Source: Streptomyces violaceoruber (GTDB taxonomy: Bacteria > Actinomycetota > Actinomycetes > Streptomycetales > Streptomycetaceae). Taken from it: a DNA stretch of 64,000 bases. Of this stretch, positions 26,498-35,157 are shown one piece after another. The translations under genes and the position numbers were made by a program. Every line of letters begins with the position of its first letter. Position 1 is the first letter of the stretch. A model generated the notes under the pieces. That model saw nothing but the letters and a program-made list of their open reading frames with translations. It had not been told where the DNA came from and did not search any database. Where the stretch lies: NCBI RefSeq assembly GCF_033406955.1, contig NZ_CP137734.1, positions 2,108,001 through 2,172,000 on the forward strand, in the 5' to 3' direction.

Positions 26498-27685
26498 ATG
26501 ACGACCCGCAGGACAGACCACATGGCCGCGGCCGTGTCCACGTTCGCCCAGGCGCTGGAGACGGCGGCCGGGACGGCGGCGCTGAGTCCCTCCTCCCACA
26601 ACTGCCAGCCGTGGGGCCTGGGCCGTGCCACGAGCACCACGGCCCGCCGGTCGGCGGCGGACCTGACCGGCGCGGACGCGGACGAGTACCTGGTCCTCGC
26701 CCTCGACCGCGAGCGGGAGCTGACGGCGCTGGCCGCGCACGCGGTGGAGATGGAGGTCAGCTGCGGCGTCTACTGGCGGATCCTGCTCCGCACGCTGGCG
26801 GCCCAGGGCTGGACGACGGCGGCGGTGCGCGTCCTGGACGGCGACGCGGACCCCGGCGCGGCGGGGCTGCCCGGCGGCGGCCGCCCGTTCGGTGCCGGAT
26901 GGCCGACGGCGTGGACGCCGCTGTGCGTGGTGGCGCTGCGCCCCGGGCCGCTCTCCGGAGAACGGCCGGCCGACCTGCACGAGAGCGCCCTCGCCCGCCG
27001 CACCCACCGCGGCCCCTACGGGCGGGAGCCGGTGGCCCCCGGGCTGCTGCGCGACCTGGAGGAGCCCGCCACACCCGGAGCCACGGCACACCCGGTCCAC
27101 CTCCGGCACCTGACCGAGCGGCGCGACCTGCGGGCGTTCGCGGCGTTCGTCGCCCGGCACGCGGGACGCGACTTCGGGCACCGGGCCGCCTGGCGGGAGA
27201 CCCACTCCTTCGTCCGCCGGGACACCGCGGACGCGACCGCGCGGGGCGACGGGTTCACGCTGGAGCAGCTCTTCGGGCCCATGTCCCGGCCGCGCCGGGC
27301 GGCGATGCGCCTCGCGCTGGCCCCGACGACGATGCACCTGCTGGGCAAGGTCGGCTACCACCGGGTGCTGGCCGCCGGTCTCGCCGACGTCGTGCGCCAC
27401 ACTCCGGCCGTGGTGACCATGGGCTTCGCCGGGCAGGCGCCCACACGGGCGGAGCAGCTCGAGGGCGGGGCGCGACTGGCCGACTACTGGTGGCGGGCGA
27501 CCCGCCACGGCCTGTCCCTGCACCCCATCAGCATCGTCCTCCAGCACGACGACCTGCGCGGCCGGCTGGAGCGGGAACTCTCCCTGCCCGGCCGCACCTT
27601 CTTCGTGAGCCGGGTCGGTGTGGCCGGCTCGCCCGCGCCGCGCTCCCACCGGCGCGCGGACGCCGCCGTGCACGTGTCCTTCTGA
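26498..27685 (+). CDS. redV: RedV, nitroreductase-fold oxidoreductase
   Basis: 395 aa flavoprotein of the Acg/nitroreductase type. LSPSSHNCQPW (about 32-42) is the typical FMN-phosphate-binding opening, and two nitroreductase-like halves seem to be present, as in Acg proteins. It corresponds to PigM of Serratia, proposed to oxidise the hydroxymethyl bipyrrole (HBM) to the aldehyde HBC; that assignment here is by analogy. Very strong ribosome site (GAGGAGGAAGAGGAG) before the ATG. Last gene of the redQ array. Confidence 0.88.
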   Translation: MTTRRTDHMAAAVSTFAQALETAAGTAALSPSSHNCQPWGLGRATSTTARRSAADLTGADADEYLVLALDRERELTALAAHAVEMEVSCGVYWRILLRTLAAQGWTTAAVRVLDGDADPGAAGLPGGGRPFGAGWPTAWTPLCVVALRPGPLSGERPADLHESALARRTHRGPYGREPVAPGLLRDLEEPATPGATAHPVHLRHLTERRDLRAFAAFVARHAGRDFGHRAAWRETHSFVRRDTADATARGDGFTLEQLFGPMSRPRRAAMRLALAPTTMHLLGKVGYHRVLAAGLADVVRHTPAVVTMGFAGQAPTRAEQLEGGARLADYWWRATRHGLSLHPISIVLQHDDLRGRLERELSLPGRTFFVSRVGVAGSPAPRSHRRADAAVHVSF

Positions 27686-27752
27686 GCGGAGCGGGTACGA
27701 GGGACGGGTACGGGAGCGGCATTCACACGTTTCACGACAAGATCTTCTTGAG

Positions 27753-27763
27753 GTGGAAACCAC
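27753..27763. promoter_or_regulatory. Small dyad upstream of redZ
   Basis: GTGG-AAA-CCAC lies in the 263-bp, comparatively AT-rich gap between redV and redZ, about 190 bp before the redZ start. TAAGTT at about 27822-27827 could be a -10 box. This gap must hold the redZ promoter; the dyad is a candidate operator but short enough to be chance. Confidence 0.3.
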
Positions 27764-27948
27764 TTCGTATCAGTCTCTCACCAGGGCCTCGCAAGCCCCT
27801 CTCCAAGTGTGCACACGCGTGCTAAGTTTGGCCGCATGAGGCATATCGGGGGAATCGCAAAGAAAGGTGTCCGGCATCGACTTGCCACCGTCGGTGCCGG
27901 CCCGCACGCCACGTACGGTCCCCATCCTTCCTGGACGAAAGTCAACGT

Positions 27949-28602
27949 ATGACGACCCGTGTCCTGGTGTGCTGCGACCGCGTCATCCTGGGCGAGGGAA
28001 TTCGCGCATTGCTGGAGCGGCACGACATGAAAGTGCAGGTGGAGACCACCCAGCGCGGCTCGCTGGCCACGGCGGCGGAGACCGGGCCCGACATTCTGGT
28101 CGGCGTCGCCCCCCTCTTCACCATGGACAGCATCGACAAGCTCACGGAACTCGCACGACTCGGCAAGACGCTTTTGCTGACCAAGCCCGAGAATACCCAC
28201 CGCGCATTCGAGGCGCTCCGCGTCGGAGTACGCGCCGTATTGTCGGCCGAAACGTCGGTCGAAGAACTGGTGCACGTCATCAGAACCATCACCGAAGTCA
28301 ATGCCATAATCGCTCCGGAAGAGGCACAGGAAGCCCTGACGCGCTATTGGCGCAGCAAGGCCCCGAAGAACCTCCGCCCCGAACTGACCCCTCGGGAAAC
28401 GGAAGTCCTCCTCTTACTGACCCAGGGCAAGACCAACACCGAGATGGCCGCGACCCTCTCCGTCTCGCCCACCACCGTCAGGTCCCACGTACACCGGATC
28501 CTGCGCAAACTGGGCGCGGCGACCCGTGCGCAGGCCGTGGCCATCGCCTACGAGTCGGGCCTCCTGGGCATCTGCCCGGGTTACGGCACTCCCGCCCGCT
28601 GA
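27949..28602 (+). CDS. redZ: RedZ, atypical response regulator, bldA-dependent
   Basis: 217 aa. Activates redD transcription. The N-terminal half has a receiver-like fold, but the phospho-acceptor Asp is replaced (ILVGVAP, Gly52-Val53) and the acidic pocket is reduced (VLVCCDR), so it is an orphan, non-phosphorylated regulator; such proteins, RedZ included, have been reported to sense pathway end products. The C-terminus is a LuxR-type helix-turn-helix (LTPRETEVLLLL to about residue 212). Codon 156 is TTA (28414-28416), needing the bldA tRNA. The gene uses more A/T-ending codons than its neighbours. Confidence 0.96.
   Translation: MTTRVLVCCDRVILGEGIRALLERHDMKVQVETTQRGSLATAAETGPDILVGVAPLFTMDSIDKLTELARLGKTLLLTKPENTHRAFEALRVGVRAVLSAETSVEELVHVIRTITEVNAIIAPEEAQEALTRYWRSKAPKNLRPELTPRETEVLLLLTQGKTNTEMAATLSVSPTTVRSHVHRILRKLGAATRAQAVAIAYESGLLGICPGYGTPAR
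28414..28416 (+). promoter_or_regulatory. TTA codon in redZ (bldA control point)
   Basis: In-frame TTA leucine codon at position 156 of redZ, inside the LuxR helix-turn-helix region (E-V-L-L-L-L, third of the four leucines). TTA is read only by the bldA tRNA in Streptomyces and ties pigment production to development. It is established for this gene in S. coelicolor. Confidence 0.95.
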
Positions 28603-28661
28603 ATGCCCCGGTCCGGCCGTGCCGCTTCGCGTTCCGTGCGGCCCGGCCGGGCATCCCGCAC

Positions 28662-28684
28662 CACGGCCCTTTGTCAGGGCCGTG
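28662..28684. terminator. Bidirectional hairpin between redZ and redY
   Basis: CACGGCCCT (28662-28670) and AGGGCCGTG (28676-28684) form a perfect 9-bp stem with loop TTGTC. It separates the convergent redZ and redY genes and includes the redY stop codon (28674-28676). Confidence 0.7.
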
Positions 28685-28994
28685 CCTGGTAGCCGGGTTC
28701 CAGGAGTTCGCCGCTCATCTCCTCGACGACCGTCGCCATCGTGTCGAACACGGTGACCAGGTCCCGAAAGGCCTCCGTTTTCATGTCCCGGGAGAATTCG
28801 TCCGGCCCGGTCACCGAGATGCTCTCGAAGTAGTGGAATGGGGCATCCTGTTCCGTGCTCACCCGGTGCACGGCGAAGGCGCGCACACTCGGCAGCCGGG
28901 GACAGGTCGCGTAGTCGACGTCCCGGACCCAGGCCTCGAAGCGGGCCGGGTCCACTCCGTCGTGCAGACGAATGCGGTGGATGATGACGTCCAT
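28674..28994 (-). CDS. redY: RedY, HapK-like alpha/beta-barrel protein
   Basis: 106 aa. Belongs to the REDY-like/HapK family, a ferredoxin-like dimeric alpha+beta barrel fold like small monooxygenases and EthD proteins; relatives occur in prodigiosin clusters of other bacteria (PigK/HapK). Beta strands such as DVIIHRIRLHDG and VRAFAVHRVS alternate with helices. No catalytic residues can be assigned from sequence. Its reaction is uncertain: it may assist bipyrrole formation or stabilise an intermediate. Last gene of redD-X-W-Y; the stop lies in the shared terminator. Confidence 0.88.
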   Translation of the reverse strand: MDVIIHRIRLHDGVDPARFEAWVRDVDYATCPRLPSVRAFAVHRVSTEQDAPFHYFESISVTGPDEFSRDMKTEAFRDLVTVFDTMATVVEEMSGELLEPGYQARP

Positions 28995-29019
28995 CTCTCG
29001 GGTCTCCCTGACTGTGCGT

Positions 29020-30195
29020 TCAGCGGCGGGCCGCGGGACGCCGGCGCCCGAGGCCCAGCGCTCGCGCGACGTTGTTCTTCTGGATCTCGTTGGTGCCGGA
29101 GAAGATCCGGGCGGGCAGCGCGTCCCGCAGCAGGGTCTCCGCCTCCCCGTCCATGATCCCCAGCCCACCTCTCAACTGGACGGCGTCCAGTCCGAGTTGT
29201 ACGGCCGCCTCACTGACCGCGATCTTCGCGAGAGCCGGGCCGACCTCGTCCGCCGTGCCGTCGGACAGGGAACGGGCGGCGCGGTACAGGAGCAGCCGGG
29301 CCCCCTCGTAGCGGCCCAGCATGTCGACGATGCGGTGGCTGACCGCCTGGAAGCCGCCGATGGGCGAGCCGAACTGCTCGCGGTCCCGGACGTGGTCCAC
29401 CGTGGACTCCAGCACCCGGCGCATCGCTCCGAGGTAGGCCGCGAAGAGGCAGGTGCGCTCCCACTTCATCGAGGAGGAGAAGATGCTCGCCCCGGAGCCC
29501 TCGGCGCCCAGCACCGCGCCGGCCGGGACGTAGCAGTCGTCGAAGTGGACGTCGGCGGTGGGGGAGCCGCGCAGGCCCACCTTGTCGTACGGACGGCCCA
29601 CCGTGAGTCCCGGTGTGGAGGCCTCGACCAGGAAGGTGGTCAGTCCGAAGAAGCCGCCCCGCGGATCGGTGGCGGCCTGCACCACGAACACGTCGGCCAC
29701 GGGGGCGTTGGTGATGAAGCACTTGGAGCCGCTGAGCACATGGCCGTCGTCGAGGGGGCGGGCGCGGGTGCGCAGGTGCAGCGCGTCCGAACCGGCCTCC
29801 GGCTCGGTGATGGCGTGCGCGGCGATCCGCTCGCCGGAGCACAGGGCCGGCAACCACGCGGCACGCTGCTCCCCGGTGCCGAACTCGACGATCGGCATGA
29901 CGGCGGCGAACAGATGCGCGGCGACCGAGAAGGCGAAGCCGGTGTCCGCGCAGCCGTAGCCGAGCGCCTCCATCGTGGCGGCCGCGGACACCGCGTCCAG
30001 TCCGCTGCCGCCGTACTCACCGGGCACGGTGGTGCCGGTCAGGCCCTGCTTGCCGGCCAGCAGCCAGCGCCGCCGGAAGTCCTCGGCATCGTCGAAACGG
30101 CCGGAGGAGTCCAGCTCGCGCCGGGCGAACCGCACGACCATGTCGCGCAGTTCCCTGGTCTCGGTGTCGAACCCGGCGTCGAAGTCGAAGTTCAT
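29020..30195 (-). CDS. redW: RedW, L-prolyl-carrier dehydrogenase
   Basis: 391 aa acyl-CoA-dehydrogenase-like flavoprotein. Oxidises prolyl-RedO by four electrons to pyrrolyl-2-carboxyl-RedO. FAD and fold signatures: [27 protein letters not shown], and the C-terminal IFSGTNEIQ. In ordinary acyl-CoA dehydrogenases the latter is EGT, with the catalytic Glu; here it is Ser-Gly-Thr, so the base must come from another helix, as in isovaleryl-type and prolyl-carrier enzymes. The ATG overlaps the redX stop (ATGA). Confidence 0.95.
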   Translation of the reverse strand: MNFDFDAGFDTETRELRDMVVRFARRELDSSGRFDDAEDFRRRWLLAGKQGLTGTTVPGEYGGSGLDAVSAAATMEALGYGCADTGFAFSVAAHLFAAVMPIVEFGTGEQRAAWLPALCSGERIAAHAITEPEAGSDALHLRTRARPLDDGHVLSGSKCFITNAPVADVFVVQAATDPRGGFFGLTTFLVEASTPGLTVGRPYDKVGLRGSPTADVHFDDCYVPAGAVLGAEGSGASIFSSSMKWERTCLFAAYLGAMRRVLESTVDHVRDREQFGSPIGGFQAVSHRIVDMLGRYEGARLLLYRAARSLSDGTADEVGPALAKIAVSEAAVQLGLDAVQLRGGLGIMDGEAETLLRDALPARIFSGTNEIQKNNVARALGLGRRRPAARR

Positions 30196-33134
30196 CGCGT
30201 TGCGTCCGTGCCTTCCTCGATCAACAGGTGGTAATTGATGCCGCCGGTCCCGAACGCGCTCACCGCGGCGCGCCGCGGCCGGCCCGCCCGGGCGGGCCAG
30301 GGCCCGGCTTCGGTGGCCACCCGCGCGGGGACGGCGTCCAGGGCGAGGTCGGGGCTGAGTTCGTGCAGGTTGACGCTGGGCGGCAGGGTGGCCTGCCGCA
30401 ACGCCTGGAGTGTGCGCAGCAGTCCGGCCGCCCCGGCCGCCGCGAAGGTGTGGCCGAGGAAGGACTTGGCGGATCCGATGTCCAGCGGTGCCGTACGCCG
30501 TCCCGTGCCGTAGACCTGTGCGGCGGCGGCGACCTCCACGCGGTCGCCCAGGCGGGTGCCGGTGCCGTGGGCCTCCAGGTAGTCCACCTCGTCCGGGCCG
30601 AAGTCGACCTGGGCGAAGGCCTGCCGTACGGCCCGCGCCTGGCCGTCGGCGTCGGGGGCGATCAGCGACTTCGCGTCGTTGGACGCGCCGACCGCGCGGA
30701 GCACGCCGAACACCCGGTCGCCGTCGCGGCGGGCGTCCGTCAGGCGCTTGAGCAGGAAGAGCGCGCAGCCGTCGCCCGGAGTGAAGCCGTCGGCCCCGGC
30801 GTCGAAGGGGGTGATCCTGCTGTGCGACAGCAGGCCCAGCGAGGAGCAGAGCACCATGTCCCGCGCGTTGCAGGGCAGTTCCACGCCACCGGCCACCGCG
30901 TAGTCGGCGCCGCCGGAGCGCAGCCGTCCCACGGCCACGTCGACGGCGGCCAGCGAGGAGGCGCAGGCCGCCTCCACCGCCACCGGTACGGCGTCCAGGC
31001 CGTGTTCGTTGCCGATGAGCGCCGCGATGCCGCTGGCGACGCAGCCGTCCCAGGTGGTCGGCAGGTCGTCGGGCCCGGCCTCGCCGAACCGGTCCCGCAC
31101 CAGCTTGGTCACCGCTTCGACGTCGTCCGGCCCCAGTGCGGCGAGCGCGGCGAGGGAGCGGACGTCCGCCTCCAGGTCGTCGAGGCACAGGCCGGTGTGC
31201 AGCCGACGTTCCCTGGACAGGCCCAGGTTGCTGCCGACGACGACGGTTCCGACGCCGTCGAGTGCGTGCGGGTCACGCCCGTAGCGGGCGAACATCTCGG
31301 CGGCCACGTCGAGTCCGAGGCGCTGGGCCGCGTCCGTCGCCGCGTACCGGTGCGGGGGGATGCGCAGCCCGGGGGGCGGCTGCGTCGGCACCGGGACGGG
31401 CGCGCCCAGGTCGGTGTAACTGCGCCCGAGGGCGAGTGCGCCGGGGGCGTGGTAGAGGTCCCGGTCGAACAACTCGGCCGGCAACGGCCCGATCCGGTCC
31501 CGCCCGGAGAGCATGGTCCGCCAGAACCCGTCCGCGTCGGGCGAGTCGGCGAAACGACCACCGAACCCGACGATCGCGATGGGCTCCGCCTCCCACGCCC
31601 CGGTCTCCCGGCCCGCGGCGGACGCCTGCCCGCCCGGGAACCGCCGCCGGGCCGCACCGGCGGCGCGCGCACCGCCGAGGTGTGCGTCGGCGCCCGCCCC
31701 CTGGGGCACGGAGCCGGCCGGTGCGGCTTCCTCCAGGAGCACGTGGCATACGGTGCCGGTCAGTGAGGCGCCCAGGACCGCGGCGCGCCGGGGCGTGCCG
31801 TCGGTGGACGGCTCCCAGGGCTCGGCCGCGCGCGGGACGCGGAACGGACCGGTCGTCGGGGCGGGATCCGTGCCGGGCAGCACCGGGGGGACGGTGCGGT
31901 GGTGCAGGGCCAGCGCCGCCTTGGTGACACCGGCGAGCCCGGCGTTGGCGAAGGTGTGGCCGAGCCGGTCGCGCACGGTGCCCACGGCCACCGAGTCCCG
32001 GGGCGCACCGGCGTGGATCCCGGCGATCGCCTCCTGTTCGGCGCGCCCCACGGCGGCCGTGCCGTATCCGGCGCACTCGACGAGCCGTACGGACCCCGGC
32101 GCGACGTCCGCCGTACGGTGCGCGGCCTCGGCGGCGGCCCGGCGGTGCGCGGCCGACAGCGAGTAGCGGAAGATCCCCGGCCGCGCCTCGTGCCGCAGGG
32201 CGCAGTCCAGGACCGACGCGTACACCCGGTCGCCGTCCCGCTCCGCGGTCGACCGGCGCTTGAGCAGCAGCGCCCCGAGCCCCTCCGTGAGGACGGGAGC
32301 GTCCCCGGCGCCCGCCTCGGAGGGTCGGGCGGCGAACCCCTTGGCCGCCAGCGCCCGCCGCGCGAAACGGCCCTCGTCGCGCTGCCCCACCACGACCAGG
32401 ACGGCCTCGGCGAGCCCCGCGCGCAGGCTGTCCACGGCGTGCGCGAGAGCCAGGTACGAGGTGGCGTCCGCCGACTCGACGGCGAGGGTGCGCCCGCGCA
32501 GCTTGAAGGCCGACGCGATGCGGGCCGGGATCGTACTGGCCATCTCGCCCACCCGGTCGTGCGGTGAGGCGCCCAGCCGGCGCGACAGCGCGTCGTTGAG
32601 TTCTTGCCCGGCGGCCCGCGCGTCGATGCCGGTGTCGCGCCAGGCGCCGTCCGCGAGGACCTCCGTCAGGTCCCGGGCGTAGCGGGCGCCGTCGACGCGC
32701 AGGGCGTTGGCGTACTGCCGGTCCAGGCCGAGGCAGGTGCCCACGACGACGTCCGTGCGCCCCCGGTCGGCGCCGGAGCCGGTGGCGTCGTCGAGGCACT
32801 GGCGGGCCGCCTCCACCATGAGCAGTTGCAGGCGGGCCATGGAGGCGGCCTGGGCCGGCGGGATCCCGAACCGTGCCACGTCGACCTCGATGTCACCGAG
32901 GCCGCCGGGCGCGGGTCCGGTGCCGGAGGCGGGCGCCGGACCGTCGGCGAGCAGCAGCCGCCACAGGTCCTCGACGCCGTGGGCTCCCGGATAGAGGGCG
33001 GACATCCCGACGATGGCGATGGGTTCGGCGGGGTCCGGCGCAGCCGACGCCGTGTCCGTTTCCGTGACGGTGGGTGTGTCCGTGGCTGTGGGTGTGTCCG
33101 TGTCGTTGTCTGACAACTTCTCGTTCCTGTTCAC
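30192..33134 (-). CDS. redX: RedX, tandem ketosynthase-like protein
   Basis: 980 aa with two fused KS-like halves (about 37-465 and 515-975), as in PigJ. The second half is complete: Cys724 in [19 protein letters not shown] and [11 protein letters not shown]. The first half has Asp223 where Cys should be (SADATSYL) and lost the first His motif ([11 protein letters not shown]), but keeps GHTFANAG, so it cannot make a thioester. The pair is thought to condense pyrrolyl-RedO with malonyl on a RedN carrier. The N-terminus is a low-complexity Asp/Thr stretch. Starts 31 bp after redD. Confidence 0.95.
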   Translation of the reverse strand: MNRNEKLSDNDTDTPTATDTPTVTETDTASAAPDPAEPIAIVGMSALYPGAHGVEDLWRLLLADGPAPASGTGPAPGGLGDIEVDVARFGIPPAQAASMARLQLLMVEAARQCLDDATGSGADRGRTDVVVGTCLGLDRQYANALRVDGARYARDLTEVLADGAWRDTGIDARAAGQELNDALSRRLGASPHDRVGEMASTIPARIASAFKLRGRTLAVESADATSYLALAHAVDSLRAGLAEAVLVVVGQRDEGRFARRALAAKGFAARPSEAGAGDAPVLTEGLGALLLKRRSTAERDGDRVYASVLDCALRHEARPGIFRYSLSAAHRRAAAEAAHRTADVAPGSVRLVECAGYGTAAVGRAEQEAIAGIHAGAPRDSVAVGTVRDRLGHTFANAGLAGVTKAALALHHRTVPPVLPGTDPAPTTGPFRVPRAAEPWEPSTDGTPRRAAVLGASLTGTVCHVLLEEAAPAGSVPQGAGADAHLGGARAAGAARRRFPGGQASAAGRETGAWEAEPIAIVGFGGRFADSPDADGFWRTMLSGRDRIGPLPAELFDRDLYHAPGALALGRSYTDLGAPVPVPTQPPPGLRIPPHRYAATDAAQRLGLDVAAEMFARYGRDPHALDGVGTVVVGSNLGLSRERRLHTGLCLDDLEADVRSLAALAALGPDDVEAVTKLVRDRFGEAGPDDLPTTWDGCVASGIAALIGNEHGLDAVPVAVEAACASSLAAVDVAVGRLRSGGADYAVAGGVELPCNARDMVLCSSLGLLSHSRITPFDAGADGFTPGDGCALFLLKRLTDARRDGDRVFGVLRAVGASNDAKSLIAPDADGQARAVRQAFAQVDFGPDEVDYLEAHGTGTRLGDRVEVAAAAQVYGTGRRTAPLDIGSAKSFLGHTFAAAGAAGLLRTLQALRQATLPPSVNLHELSPDLALDAVPARVATEAGPWPARAGRPRRAAVSAFGTGGINYHLLIEEGTDATR

Positions 33135-33165
33135 GTGGGCACCGCCCGCGGCCGGCCCCGGGTCG

Positions 33166-34218
33166 TCAGGCGCTGAGCAGGCTGGTGTCGGCGGGCGCGT
33201 ACGGCTCGCGCCACAGCGCGGAGGGCACCTTGAGGACCGGGTCCTGCGCGAGGATCTCGGCGTGCCGTCGGCGCAGCAGCGCGCCCGGCTGGACCCCCAG
33301 TTCGTCGTCGAGCCGCTTCCTGGCCAGGCGGTACGACTCCAGGGCGTCTCCCTGACGTCCCACCCGGTAGAGGCCGACCATCAGCAGCTCGCAGAACCGC
33401 TCGCGCAGTGGGTACTGCGCCACGAGCTGCTGGAGCATGGCGATCGCCTGGGCCTCGCCGCCGCGCAGGAACATCGCGCTGATGAGATCCTCCAGGGCCG
33501 TGAGCCTGCGTTCCTCGAACAGGGCCGCGGCGCCCCGGCAGCGCCTGCCCTCACCCGCGTCGATGAGGGCGGGCCCGCGCCACAGCCGCAGACCGGTCTC
33601 CAGCAGTTCGACGGCGCGCGTGGGGTCGGCGGGGAGCAGGGCGGCGCCCTGCGAGACGAGTCTCAGGAAGCGGTTGCCGTCCACGCACTGCGGGTCGATC
33701 TCCAGCAGGTAGCCGCCGAGCACGGAACGCAGGATGCCGCCCGCCCGCTCGGGGCAGGCACGCTCGTTGAGCACTTTCCGGGCCCGCGCGGCGTGCGCCT
33801 GGAGGGCGTTGAGGACGTTGTCGGGCGGGGTCGCGCCCCACAGTTCGTCCACCAGGTCCGCGAGCGACACGGCACGGCCCGCGTCGATGGCGAGCGTCGC
33901 CACCAGCGTACGGACCTTGCCGGCCCGGATGCCGCCGCCGCTGTGCGACGTGTCGATCGATACGGGTCCCAATATGTTGATTTCCACGCATCCCCCGAAG
34001 TTGTACAGGCTGGGTCCGTGGTCCGAGGGGTCGGCCGCGCGGCCGACCGTCCTGCCGGTCCGGGCCGTCCTCGCGCGTTCTCCGCACTCCCATGAGCGGA
34101 TGGGGTGCCGGTCGCGGCCGTCCTGACCGGCCGCGACGGGGTGCCGCCCGATCTTTGGCTGGCTCCGGACCAGTTTTCGAACCGGGTCCATCGTGGCAAG
34201 CACTCCCCCACCCGTCAT
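33166..34218 (-). CDS. redD: RedD, SARP pathway activator
   Basis: 350 aa as usually listed. Activator of the red structural genes. From about residue 78: an OmpR-like winged helix (INILGPVSI, ALQAHAARARKVL) and a bacterial transcriptional activation domain (about 170-330) ending YRLARKRLDDELGVQPG. The first 77 residues (GGGVLATMDPVRKLVRSQ and onward) match no domain, and only about 83% of their codons end in G or C. A GTG at 33987 with GGGGGA just upstream would start exactly at VEINILG and give 273 aa, the normal SARP size. Either start is possible; the longer one is kept to match the accepted length. Confidence 0.93.
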   Translation of the reverse strand: MTGGGVLATMDPVRKLVRSQPKIGRHPVAAGQDGRDRHPIRSWECGERARTARTGRTVGRAADPSDHGPSLYNFGGCVEINILGPVSIDTSHSGGGIRAGKVRTLVATLAIDAGRAVSLADLVDELWGATPPDNVLNALQAHAARARKVLNERACPERAGGILRSVLGGYLLEIDPQCVDGNRFLRLVSQGAALLPADPTRAVELLETGLRLWRGPALIDAGEGRRCRGAAALFEERRLTALEDLISAMFLRGGEAQAIAMLQQLVAQYPLRERFCELLMVGLYRVGRQGDALESYRLARKRLDDELGVQPGALLRRRHAEILAQDPVLKVPSALWREPYAPADTSLLSA

Positions 34219-34239
34219 CCACCGAACGATCGGATTCGG

Positions 34240-34290
34240 GCCTCAACACAGGACGGGTGATTCCCGACACCACCGTCAATGTGTTGAGGC
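34240..34290. promoter_or_regulatory. Inverted repeat upstream of redD
   Basis: GCCTCAACACA (34240-34250) is the exact reverse complement of TGTGTTGAGGC (34280-34290). The 11-bp arms are 40 bp centre to centre, about four helical turns, and lie 22-72 bp before the redD ATG at 34218. No good -10/-35 pair is visible here, consistent with an activator-dependent promoter. RedZ is the obvious candidate to bind it; this is inference. Confidence 0.55.
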
Positions 34291-34333
34291 CGTACCGCAC
34301 TCCGGTTCAACGGAACTGAACGACGCAAACGAA

Positions 34334-34402
34334 GCACCCCACCGGGGTGCGACGGCGGTGGACCGGCATGATGGTGGCTGCGGCCCTCGGTGGGGGCCGC
34401 AG
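34334..34402. other. Two hairpins between redD and the TrkA genes
   Basis: GCACCCC-ACC-GGGGTGC (34334-34350) and CTGCGGCCC/GGGCCGCAG (34378-34386 and 34394-34402, 7-nt loop) lie in the 267-bp divergent gap. They may insulate the red cluster from the core block or act in the TrkA mRNA leader. No riboswitch pattern was recognised. Confidence 0.45.
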
Positions 34403-34485
34403 ATGTTTGCCCGTCGAGCCGAAAGAGGAAGATGAACGGGATGTTCACCGCGGTCAGAGGGCAGAGAAGAAGAGTGGTGTAAGCC

Positions 34486-35157
34486 GTGCACATTGTCATC
34501 ATGGGCTGCGGGCGCGTGGGCTCCGCGCTCGCCCAGGCCCTGGAGCAGCAGGGGCACACGGTCGCCGTGATCGACCGGGACCCCACCTCCTTCCGTCGCC
34601 TCGGTTCCTCCTTCGGCGGCCGCCGCGTCACCGGCATCGGCTTCGACCAGGACACCCTGCGCGAGGCGGGCATCGAGGAGGCCGGCGCCTTCGCCGCCGT
34701 CTCCAGCGGCGACAACTCCAACATCATCGCCGCCCGCGTGGCCCGCGAGATGTTCGGTGTGGAGAACGTCGCCGCCCGCATCTACGACCCGCGCCGCGCC
34801 GAGGTCTACCAGCGCCTGGGCATCCCCACCGTGGCCACCGTCCGCTGGACGGCCGACCAGATGCTGCGCCGGCTGCTCCCCTCGGGTGCCGAGCCGCTGT
34901 GGCGCGACCCCACCGGAGGCGTCCAGCTGGCCGAGGTGCACACGTCCTCGTCCTGGGTGGGCCACAAGATCAGCCGGCTCCAGGAGGAGACGGGCGTGCG
35001 GGTGGCCTTCGTCACCCGGCTCGGGGAGGCGATCCTGCCGTCCTCGCAGACCGTCCTTCAGGAGGGTGACCTCGTGCACGTCATGATGCGCACCGACGAG
35101 GTCCACAAGGTCGAGGCGGCGTTCGCCAAGGGTCCCGAAGAGGAGGGCGGTCACTGA
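34486..35157 (+). CDS. TrkA-family K+ uptake regulator 1 (CeoB-like)
   Basis: 223 aa cytoplasmic RCK protein that gates a Trk/Ktr-type potassium channel in response to nucleotides. The N-terminal Rossmann domain starts HIVIMGCGRVGSALA (dinucleotide motif GCGRVG), and the C-terminal TrkA-C domain is about 140-215. GTG start. Immediately followed by a second TrkA gene (TGATG junction). The pair is the first part of an actinobacterial core block equivalent to Rv2691-Rv2692 of M. tuberculosis. No channel subunit is in the window. Confidence 0.9.
   Translation: MHIVIMGCGRVGSALAQALEQQGHTVAVIDRDPTSFRRLGSSFGGRRVTGIGFDQDTLREAGIEEAGAFAAVSSGDNSNIIAARVAREMFGVENVAARIYDPRRAEVYQRLGIPTVATVRWTADQMLRRLLPSGAEPLWRDPTGGVQLAEVHTSSSWVGHKISRLQEETGVRVAFVTRLGEAILPSSQTVLQEGDLVHVMMRTDEVHKVEAAFAKGPEEEGGH

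Noticed and set aside
34403..34485. Riboswitch in the TrkA leader
   Set aside because: Only simple hairpins are seen; no recognised aptamer consensus could be aligned by eye.
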